Shown here in pieces: positions 30,949 to 37,071 of a DNA stretch of 37,071 nt (position 1 is the first letter of the stretch; each line of letters starts with the position of its first letter). The position numbers were made by a program, and so were the translations under genes. The notes below the pieces were generated by a model. That model was not told where the DNA came from, did not search any database, and worked only from the letters and a program-made list of their open reading frames with translations. The stretch is from a bacterium (GTDB lineage Bacteria; Patescibacteriota; Patescibacteriia; UBA9570), in contig JAUYKW010000022.1 of assembly GCA_030698395.1 (NCBI GenBank), forward strand, positions 1 through 37,071, in the 5' to 3' direction.

Positions 30949-32574
30949 CTAATTATTTAAGATGTCTCGAATTGCTTCAGATGTTCTTTTATAAATTTTT
31001 CCCTGATCAAGCTTATACTTATAAAACTGTTCTTTATGAATAAGTCTTTCAATTTCTTTATTTATCCCTGAAAGTAACACATGTTTATTATTCTTCTTTA
31101 ATACTTCAACAATTTCACCTAAATAATCTATACCATCTACATCAGCATAAAATGAATTACGCAATGAAATTATCACATAATTATTATCCTTTATTCTTTG
31201 TACAGCTTCTAAGTGAGCGGGCATATTTATATATGTAAGAGTACCTGATATTTTATATACTACAATATCAGAATCAATCACTTCTTTTTTCAGAAAATCG
31301 TTCTTTAATAGGGCCTCGGTCATCTTTTCATTTTTCCATAACAGAACTTCTGTTTGTCCATAAGATACCTTATTTACAAATATCAACAAAGCAATAACAG
31401 TACCAAAGAGTATTCCAATAATTGGATCTTCTACCACAACAATCAATGCAACGAATAACGAAAGTACAAAGGCAGTTTTTTCATTATCTATCAGATGAAT
31501 AAAATGTTTTTTCTCAATCATACCCATAGCTACGATCACCAAAATTGATGAAATAACTACCATCGGTAAGAATTTAAAAAAACTAATAAAGAAAATTGTA
31601 ATAATTCCAATAAAAATTGAATTAATAACAGCTGATGTTTTGTGATTTGCGCCACTTTTAATATTTAGTGCCGTTCTAGCAAGAGCGGCAGTCGCTGGCA
31701 TACCCCCCATTAAACCTGAACCAATATTTGCAATTGATAATCCAAATACCTCTTTTCTACGACTAAACTTTGTTCCGGTAAGTGAGTCTGCGATTTGACC
31801 TGATAATAAAGTTTCCAATATAGCTATCACTGCTGTTGCAAACGCAAGAAACCACAAATCTTGTGTTAGTAAAATCTGCCAATCAAAGCCCGCTATGGGA
31901 TTTTCAAATAATGTTGCACTAATAGCCTCGTATTTATCACCCAGTGTTACCAACTCCGGAGTATACCCAATCTCCGGCAAAATCATCATAAGTACAATGC
32001 CAAGAAATGCTACTACCGCCGCACCAGGAATTTTTTGAAATTTCTTATTCCAAAATATTATTAAAAGTGTACTAAAAATAAAAAGTAAAAAAACTCCCCA
32101 ATGCGCTTGATTTAAATTTTTAAAAATAATAAATATATTTTCTATAAAACTTTCTGTTTTATGTATATCTGCCATCCCTAATGCACTATCCAACTGGCCG
32201 AATCCTATAATAAATGCAACGCCAAGTGTAAATCCATTCACGACGGATCGAGGTATAAAAATAATGTATTTATCAAGCCGAAATATATACGCAATCATAA
32301 TAATTATTCCAGACAAAATTGCCACCATCGGTAATACCTGATACCCATGTATTAATGTATATGAAACTAGCACACCTGCAAGCGCTCCTGTTGGACCAAC
32401 AATATTGTAATTACTACCTCCTAACAATGCACCAATTAATCCAGCCCAAAATGCAGTAATAATGCCTTGCGTCGGCGTTGCACCTGATGTAATTGCAAGT
32501 GCTAGCGATAACGGAATAGTAACAATACTGACAGTTAGTCCTGATTTCCAGTTTTGTAAAATTTTTGATTTCAT
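30949..32574 (-). CDS. SulP-family anion permease with STAS domain
   Basis: A 541-residue SulP/SLC26 transporter. Ten or more helices fill residues 10-395. The family signature NYNIVGPTGALAGVLVSY is near residue 55, and EVFGLSIANIGSGLMGGMPATAALARTALNIKSGA near 275 holds the second conserved block. The C-terminal STAS domain covers about 430-540 (DIVVYKISGTLTYINMPAHL, then SFYADVDGIDYLGEIVEVLKK). Such proteins carry sulfate, bicarbonate or other small anions; the MPAT-A-R motif is general and does not pick the substrate. It is the first gene of a two-gene unit with the SRPBCC protein. Length is typical. Confidence 0.92.
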   Translation of the reverse strand: MKSKILQNWKSGLTVSIVTIPLSLALAITSGATPTQGIITAFWAGLIGALLGGSNYNIVGPTGALAGVLVSYTLIHGYQVLPMVAILSGIIIMIAYIFRLDKYIIFIPRSVVNGFTLGVAFIIGFGQLDSALGMADIHKTESFIENIFIIFKNLNQAHWGVFLLFIFSTLLIIFWNKKFQKIPGAAVVAFLGIVLMMILPEIGYTPELVTLGDKYEAISATLFENPIAGFDWQILLTQDLWFLAFATAVIAILETLLSGQIADSLTGTKFSRRKEVFGLSIANIGSGLMGGMPATAALARTALNIKSGANHKTSAVINSIFIGIITIFFISFFKFLPMVVISSILVIVAMGMIEKKHFIHLIDNEKTAFVLSLFVALIVVVEDPIIGILFGTVIALLIFVNKVSYGQTEVLLWKNEKMTEALLKNDFLKKEVIDSDIVVYKISGTLTYINMPAHLEAVQRIKDNNYVIISLRNSFYADVDGIDYLGEIVEVLKKNNKHVLLSGINKEIERLIHKEQFYKYKLDQGKIYKRTSEAIRDILNN

Positions 32575-32948
32575 AAAGATTTGTATATTTTTTTACTTAT
32601 ATTATTATATAATTTAGCACAGAAACTATAGTATATTCTCCTCTTTTAAAAAGTACATACCCCCAAATTTTTGCTTGTTGATATCATATATTTCTTATTC
32701 AAATTATAATGCTATATAACAAACATCGTAATTCCATGCAAGAAACTATATAATTTTTACTGGGCCGTACCCCTTGGGGCATATCCGTTTCGGGCACAGG
32801 CAGGTAAAATTCGATGAACTATCAATTTTTTAAGAATTACATCACTCTGTTCTGGATTTTTTAAGTTAACAACGAATTTCCTACATGTTAAAAGTATGCA
32901 AATAATTGTTCGAACAAACAATCCACCTCTTTAGCTGGAACTTATATT
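32575..32948. other. 374-bp gene-free stretch upstream of the SulP gene
   Basis: No gene is visible. A GC-richer patch at about 32761-32810 (with CCCCTTGGGG) stands out from AT-rich flanks and has a short open frame of about 35 codons with no start (GPYPLGHIRFGHRQVKFDEL), perhaps a remnant. A perfect 12-bp palindrome TTGTTCGAACAA lies at 32906-32917. The part next to 32574 has TATAAT (32604-32609) as a possible -10 for the SulP gene. Confidence 0.4.
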
Positions 32949-33746
32949 TTACATTCTAAATTTATAGCTATAAAAATTTCCCCATTTTAGTTTTCTCCGA
33001 AAAACTTTTCTAGAACCCGATTCCTTGATAATAATTTTAGCTTTTTTGTTTAGACCCTTTAAATTTTTAGCTCTAAATTTGCCTTTAGCATTGGTCGTAC
33101 CGGACCATAATATCTTACCTTTAACAGTTTTAATTTTTACTGTTGCTCCTGGTAAAATATCGCCGTTAGAATTTTTTACCGTGCCCCGTATAATAGAATA
33201 ACTTTTAGCTTGAAGTTTAATATTATCTAAATCAACATATGTTAATAGGTTGTTGTCATTATTAATAGTAAATCTAACAGCAACAAATTTGCCTTTGAGA
33301 GAACTAAGATCATAACTTTGTCGAGTCCAGCCCGCAGTTTCACTGTCAGACGGATAAAAAGAATCATTAATGTAATACTCATTCGTATAAACATCTTGCA
33401 CCTGAATATTAAAGTAATCTTCTCCCTGCCAGCCAGTATTGTCTTCAGTATTGAAATTATAATAAAAGCTTAAATCTAATTTTATGACATAATCCGGCAA
33501 AGTAACATTTTTAGCTATTATCTCCGATCCATTGTAATTACCTAAAGATAAATAATAATCTCCTTTATAAGCATAAACCGGATTATATTTTAAATCCGAG
33601 CCCTCGCAAGAGCATACCCAACTGTTTAAACCGTTTTCAAAATTGCCATCTCCAATTAAGTCGTAGTTGTAAACTGCAGCATAAGACGGTCCTGCCAAAA
33701 ATAGCCCTACTAAAGCAAGGGTAAGAATGAATATTATTTTTTTCAT
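32949..33746 (-). CDS. Secreted protein with jelly-roll-like and carboxypeptidase-regulatory-like domains
   Basis: A 265-residue secreted protein. A signal peptide (KIIFILTLALVGLFLAGPSYA) precedes a domain at about 25-180 with the pattern of a carbohydrate-binding-like jelly roll (NLIGDGNFENGLNSWVC-like start, GWTRQSYDLSSLKGKFVAVRF, NNLLTYVDLDNIKL). Residues 185-235 match a carboxypeptidase-regulatory-like fold (IRGTVKNSNGDILPGATVKI, SGTTNAKGKFRAKNL). The tail is basic. There is no catalytic motif and no sorting signal I recognise. It may be a matrix or wall-associated protein. Transcribed alone. Confidence 0.75.
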   Translation of the reverse strand: MKKIIFILTLALVGLFLAGPSYAAVYNYDLIGDGNFENGLNSWVCSCEGSDLKYNPVYAYKGDYYLSLGNYNGSEIIAKNVTLPDYVIKLDLSFYYNFNTEDNTGWQGEDYFNIQVQDVYTNEYYINDSFYPSDSETAGWTRQSYDLSSLKGKFVAVRFTINNDNNLLTYVDLDNIKLQAKSYSIIRGTVKNSNGDILPGATVKIKTVKGKILWSGTTNAKGKFRAKNLKGLNKKAKIIIKESGSRKVFRRKLKWGNFYSYKFRM

Positions 33747-33847
33747 ATGAATTTATTGATTAATGATTTAATGTATCATAGCACAAAAGACACAAAACTC
33801 TGGAATGTATTCTAAGAAATAAGATGAAGGATTATGAAAACCCCTGC

Positions 33848-34477
33848 CTACAATTCATCCAGATACTCTCTATACCCTAACTCTTCCATTTGATCTTTAG
33901 CCACAAAATGCAACGCGGCTGAATTAATGCAATATAGTACTCCCCCGCTGTCCTTGGATCCGTCATTAAACAAGTGTCCCAAATGAGAATCGGCCACAGA
34001 TGAACGCAGTTCTATGCGTGGATATAACAACTTATAATCAGTATTCTCTACCATGACATCATCAGAAATTGGTTGAGTAAAGGAAGACCAACCTGTTTTA
34101 GAATCATATTTATCGTGCGAAGAAAACAAGGGTTCGCCGGATACGATATCTACATAAATCCCCTCTTCATAATGCTTGTCATACACATTACTGTGAGCGC
34201 GCTCAGTACCATCTTCCTACGTTACATGATATTGCAGCTCTGATAACTGTTCGCGCAACACTTCGTCTGAAGGTATAACAAATGAATCTGGATTATAAAC
34301 AGTATCAAACTCTAGTTCGTTACTTTTCCGTGTTTCCTGATTACTCGCCTGCTCATCCGGTGCCAGCCAAACCAGACCTACTACAATAATGCCAGTTAGA
34401 AAAACCAGACCGCCAATTACCAAACGTAAAAGTGAGACAAATGAGACACTATAAAAAGGGATTGTCTCGTGTCTCAT
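33848..34477 (-). pseudogene. msrB: Membrane-anchored MsrB interrupted by an in-frame amber codon
   Basis: The two track ORFs at 34217-34477 and 33848-34186 are one continuous frame of 209 codons broken by a single TAG (34217-34219). The N-terminal part has a membrane helix at about residues 14-37 (LLRLVIGGLVFLTGIIVVGL) and a linker, then SDEVLREQLSELQYHVT. After TAG the frame reads EDGTERAHSN, then VYDKHYEEGIYVDIVSGEPL. MsrB proteins read VTQExGTE at this place, so TAG stands where a Gln (CAG) is expected. The rest is intact: GWSSFTQPI, SHLGHLFNDG and LYCINSAALHF with the catalytic Cys; zinc cysteines are absent, as in many MsrB. The GTG start of the shorter ORF is probably false. It may be a recent nonsense mutation, a sequencing error, or a case of stop suppression. 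Confidence 0.8.
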
Positions 34478-34610
34478 TCTAAATTATAGCGAGCTGAACT
34501 TACATCGGGTGAATGTGGTGTAATATGCTATCTAAGTACTCTCACTTATTTCAAAATATTGAACTACTGGGACACCACGTAAATCCTTCAAAAAACTCAA
34601 ATACACAGAG

Positions 34611-35297
34611 TTAAGCCAGATCCTTTTTCTTTTCTTCAAATTCTTTTTTGTCAATTTCACCCTTAGCATATCGTTCTTTTAAAATTTCAAGCGAGGATTT
34701 CTCATGATTACGAGTATTGCGAGCTTGTGAAACAAACCATTTAATAATAGTAATGATACCAGCGATAATCAGCACCCACCATAATATCATAAAAATCCAG
34801 CCGAACCAGCTAAAAGAAGTAAAGCCAAAATTCATCATATAATTATTTGATTGATTATTAGTAAAAGGAGACGACCACCCTCCCATCATCATGGGCATCC
34901 AACCACCGCTGATTGCCGGAAATGCAGCTGAGGTATCGCAACCAGAAAGACGCTTTCCCATAACGATATGGATTTGTTCTTCTCCATTTTCACCATGCGA
35001 TTGAATCATCATGGCATTCATGGCGACGTGCGATTCACCAGCCATTTGCCCCATAAAGTACTCACCTAAAATCCCAAACTGCTCATCGCTCAAGTTCTCG
35101 CAGGTGACTTCTTTGGCTTGGAGCGTAGTCCAAAGTTCTTTGCCTTCTTGTTCTTCGCGAGCAGTATGCTCGACAACTTCGTTCCAATCAACCTTGGTAT
35201 TGGAGAATCCCCCCATCATTCCTTGCGCAAAGGAAGAAACTGGAAAAGCAAAACTCAAAGTAAAAAAGAATATTGTTAGCGGAAGATATTTTTTCAT
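34611..35297 (-). CDS. Secreted/membrane protein with C-terminal SHOCT domain
   Basis: A 228-residue protein. A signal peptide (LPLTIFFFTLSFAFPVSSFAQ) leads into an extracytoplasmic region of about 140 residues with Met-, Gly- and Trp-rich patches (QGMMGGF, WMPMMMGGWSSPF) and two Cys. A single membrane helix lies at about 160-187 (WFGWIFMILWWVLIIAGIITII). The C-terminal SHOCT domain (SSLEILKERYAKGEIDKKEF) faces the cytosol. SHOCT domains are short protein- or ligand-interaction modules, often ending membrane proteins. Met-rich patches can bind copper, but that is conjecture. Start is ATG at 35297. The plus-strand ORF over its middle is a shadow. Confidence 0.82.
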   Translation of the reverse strand: MKKYLPLTIFFFTLSFAFPVSSFAQGMMGGFSNTKVDWNEVVEHTAREEQEGKELWTTLQAKEVTCENLSDEQFGILGEYFMGQMAGESHVAMNAMMIQSHGENGEEQIHIVMGKRLSGCDTSAAFPAISGGWMPMMMGGWSSPFTNNQSNNYMMNFGFTSFSWFGWIFMILWWVLIIAGIITIIKWFVSQARNTRNHEKSSLEILKERYAKGEIDKKEFEEKKKDLA

Positions 35298-35612
35298 AGT
35301 GCATTTGAATTAACTCTTTAATGATATATGAATATTTTTATTAAAACCATTTCCACATCCAGTATTTTTCAAACAGTATTTTACCCCAGTGCCATATTCT
35401 GCTCGGTCGTTTAATTTTGACAAGCGGTACCGGCTCTACATAAAAATTACCACTAGCGAATCCAGCTTTGCCGAATCCTAACTCCAAGAAGCAAAAAGGA
35501 TTCTGGTTGTTTGACATGTCTAGAATTCAACCGCATGCAACCGTAGCTACACACTGATTCGTTTACTATCCAAAAAAAGTATAGCAGAAAACATTGAATA
35601 AAAAAACTGATT
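35298..35612. other. Gene-free gap before the GC-rich island
   Basis: No gene is seen. Base composition is AT-rich up to about 35605 and then rises abruptly. The gap holds the upstream region of the SHOCT gene and the downstream side of the GC-rich gene's terminator. No tRNA or rRNA was recognised. Confidence 0.45.
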
Positions 35613-35664
35613 GGCCGCGCAGAGTTTCCCGTCTTCGAATGAAGAGGTACTTCTCTGTGCGGCC
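35613..35664 (-). terminator. Intrinsic terminator of GC-rich gene
   Basis: Arms GGCCGCGCAGAG (35613-35624) and CTCTGTGCGGCC (35653-35664) pair with one mismatch around a 28-base loop that holds a small inner hairpin (TCTTC/GAAGA). On the minus strand the stem is followed by AATCAG and a run of seven T, about 70 bp past the stop of the gene at 35735. Confidence 0.75.
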
Positions 35665-35734
35665 TGCCGGCGAGCGCGACCAAGGGCCAAGGGCACAAGG
35701 CTCCAGAAGAACCAAGTGCCCGAGACCCAAGCGC

Positions 35735-36205
35735 CTACTCGCTGACGACCACCAGGAACCGGTTGTACCGATACCACATGCGGCGCAGGTCGAAGCGGTG
35801 CACGTGTCGACCACTCCTGTCCTCGTACACGCAGCCGACGATCAGGCCGTACGTGTCGGTCTGGACGACGCCGTCGATCGCGACCGACGGGTTCGTGGCC
35901 ATTTCGAAATTCTTGAGGTCGAAGGCCGCGACAGCGACGTCGCGGCTGGGGCACCGGAGGTGACGGCTGGTGATCTCGTCGATCACCTCCTGGTTGGTGG
36001 AATCCTTGACGAAGTAGTTCGCCGGGATCCACGCGCACGTCACCGTGCGCCCGTTGACGTCGACCTCGAAGGTCTTCGAGAGGCCCTCGAGGTTGGGCAT
36101 GCCAGAACTGTCCAGAAAAGCCTGGAAGGAGGCCTGGGTGATCGCACCAGCCTGGACCTTCGCCCAGAAATCCCGCCACTGACCGTCAGTGATAGTCCTG
36201 CTCAT
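35735..36205 (-). CDS. Hypothetical protein in GC-rich island
   Basis: A 156-residue protein whose code is strikingly GC-rich (GC-ending codons dominate) compared with every neighbour. I start it at the ATG at 36205 because GTGGAGGACAAGATG puts a strong GGAGG ribosome binding site in front; the longer ORF to 36286 starts with an unlikely hydrophobic tail. It reads MSRTITDGQWRDFWAKVQAG at the N-terminus, an alpha-helical part, then beta-rich sequence (TVTCAWIPANYFV) and a basic C-terminus (HVHRFDLRRMWYRYNRF). I do not recognise a family. It has its own terminator. The composition suggests transfer from a high-GC source or a chimeric assembly. Long GC-rich ORFs on the plus strand are shadows. 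Confidence 0.7.
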   Translation of the reverse strand: MSRTITDGQWRDFWAKVQAGAITQASFQAFLDSSGMPNLEGLSKTFEVDVNGRTVTCAWIPANYFVKDSTNQEVIDEITSRHLRCPSRDVAVAAFDLKNFEMATNPSVAIDGVVQTDTYGLIVGCVYEDRSGRHVHRFDLRRMWYRYNRFLVVVSE

Positions 36206-36328
36206 CTTGTCCTCCACTCTACCGATAATCCTGCACAGCAGCATTGCTGTCACCATGCAAGATACGTCGGTAAGCAGTATGCTCACGAGGTCAAAGCACG
36301 CCTATCCGGAAAACCGATTCCGAATTTG

Positions 36329-36408
36329 AAGTGTGTCTAGATCATTCGCAGCAGACAGAACAAAATACATTTTGCGCTATATACTGCGAATGAGCTAAAA
36401 ACACACCT
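36329..36408. repeat. Nested palindrome in gap next to GC-rich gene
   Basis: A 10-bp perfect inverted repeat TCATTCGCAG (36342-36351) and CTGCGAATGA (36384-36393) is flanked by GTGTGT (36331-36336) and ACACAC (36401-36406). Between them lies a small hairpin CAAAA/TTTTG. The gap 36206-36523 otherwise shows nothing recognisable. It could be an attachment or mobile-element end. Confidence 0.5.
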
Positions 36409-36523
36409 CTCTGGTGGTATATGTATTGCAAAAGAACACGTCCATTTTTGATAAAATAGACTCAGAAATATAGCATATTCCTACTATTTTGTCCAGTCCA
36501 GCTTAAAAATAGCCTGTTTACTA

Positions 36524-36718
36524 CTACAGGGTAACAATCGATCCATCGTTGGCAACCAGCGTGCCATCAGAAGCCTCGTCGTCGGCCGGTGAATCAGGCA
36601 ACTGCAATTCACCTTTCTTTAGCCGAACTTCTACCAGCTTTTTTATATCTTCTTCATTGTCAAAGCCTTTAAGCCTAATGGTGAATACACCCATGCGAGA
36701 GCTAACTCCATCATTCAT
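36524..36718 (-). CDS. Small hypothetical protein
   Basis: I start this at the ATG at 36718 ([10 protein letters not shown]), preceded by a weak GGAAATCG, giving 64 residues. The ORF track's longer start at 36760 runs into the antisense of the ABC-transporter fragment and is less likely. The protein has a charged middle ([20 protein letters not shown]) and an acidic tail. I recognise no family. It could instead be a fragment, since the neighbouring DNA is a junction. Confidence 0.35.
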   Translation of the reverse strand: MNDGVSSRMGVFTIRLKGFDNEEDIKKLVEVRLKKGELQLPDSPADDEASDGTLVANDGSIVTL

Positions 36719-36734
36719 CGATTTCCAGTTTGTA

Positions 36735-36965
36735 GCAACCAGCTCAGTGGACACACGCACAGAACTTTTAATTCAGAAAGCTATGGATCAGATCATGGAA
36801 GGTCGAACTAGCTTTGTAATCGCGCATCGATTATCCACCATCAAAAATGCAGATCTTATTCTAGTCTTAAGAAACGGACACATAGAAGAGCAAGGCACAC
36901 ATGATGAACTAATTCAACTTAATGGATTTTATAGTGAGCTCTATAATAGTCAATTTGCTGAGTAA
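36735..36965 (+). pseudogene. C-terminal fragment of ABC transporter ATPase
   Basis: The last 76 codons of a multidrug/lipid-exporter-type ATP-binding domain: [10 protein letters not shown] (D-loop), [16 protein letters not shown] (H-loop His) and [13 protein letters not shown] near the C-terminus. The homology starts abruptly at ATSSVD; the upstream DNA does not encode the expected LDE of the Walker B strand, and no Walker A or signature motif exists. The track ORF from 36549 is therefore mostly false. It is a 5'-truncated remnant, either from a rearrangement or an assembly junction. Confidence 0.75.
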
Positions 36966-37024
36966 ATAACTTCTGTTAGAGTGTGTCATGCTACATACTT
37001 CGTGAATCCTCGTGTCCTACCGTA

Positions 37025-37064
37025 AACGATAAAACGCCGGCCTAAAGACCGACGTTTTATCGTT
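37025..37064 (+). terminator. Strong hairpin near the right edge
   Basis: AACGATAAAACGCCGG (37025-37040) and CCGACGTTTTATCGTT (37049-37064) pair over 16 positions with one mismatch and an 8-base loop. It lies about 60 bp after the ABC fragment and could be its original transcription terminator, with an A-rich/T-rich stem base usable in both directions. Confidence 0.6.
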
Positions 37065-37071
37065 GTGCTGG

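Noticed and set aside
2176-34477. Alternative genetic code (UGA or UAG as sense)
   Set aside because: Several intact genes end at TGA (murF, ftsI, asparaginase-like) and TAG (permease, TMEM43-like, M24, CSLREA paralog 2), so wholesale reassignment is unlikely.
35547-36340. Several long GC-rich ORFs (210 and 248 aa)
   Set aside because: High GC makes all frames open. Only the 35735-36205 frame has a ribosome binding site, sensible composition and a following terminator.
1425-37071. CRISPR array, tRNA, rRNA, insertion sequence
   Set aside because: No regularly spaced repeats, tRNA-like folds or transposase motifs were seen in any gap.

Overview
The window is an AT-rich bacterial chromosome segment coding mostly on the minus strand. 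Several features suggest Candidate Phyla Radiation (Patescibacteria), probably Parcubacteria-like. The division and cell-wall cluster is cut down. Two large CSLREA-type surface proteins are present. MurF lacks its N-terminal domain, there is a stripped-down TsaB-like protein, and spacing is tight with many 4-bp overlaps. This assignment is an inference from gene content; no rRNA or tRNA is present to fix it.

Layout. 1-1424: the N-terminal two thirds of a sensor kinase running off the window edge (absent from the ORF track because it has no stop inside the window). 2176-6918: a compact four-gene minus-strand operon of unknown purpose, transcribed as nitroreductase-like flavoprotein, ThiF/E1-like enzyme, leucine-dehydrogenase-like enzyme, PaaK-like carboxylate-adenylating enzyme. 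7050-8563: an overlapping pair, an asparaginase-fold protein with altered catalytic residues and a nucleoside-hydrolase-fold/ribbon-helix-helix fusion, which looks like a sensor/regulator unit. A terminator, a promoter and a 19-bp palindromic operator candidate lie between this pair and the operon. 8628-14193: a short dcw cluster (mraZ, rsmH, ftsL-like, ftsI, murF, M24 peptidase) with MraZ boxes and a strong RNA hairpin just before rsmH. 14504-17247: an SDR, a TsaB-like protein and a hybrid sensor kinase. 17276-24971: a permease, a TMEM43-like membrane protein, a sugar-epimerase-like protein, a secreted beta-propeller protein and the first CSLREA protein. 24974-27312: msrA, msrB and a DEAD-box helicase. 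27481-27884: a broken small gene. 27944-34477: the second CSLREA protein, SRPBCC protein, SulP permease, a secreted protein and a membrane-anchored MsrB split by an in-frame amber codon. 34611-35297: a SHOCT protein. 35300-37071: a mosaic end with a GC-rich gene, nested palindromes and a fragment of an ABC transporter.

The strongest candidate for an undescribed system is 2176-8563: a putative small-molecule or modification operon (flavoprotein + E1-like + amino-acid dehydrogenase + adenylate-forming ligase) next to a regulator pair built from catalytically degenerate enzymes. Other items to check are the amber codon replacing a conserved Gln in msrB, the hairpin ahead of rsmH, the shared lysine-rich C-terminal domain of the two CSLREA proteins, and the GC-rich island near the right end.
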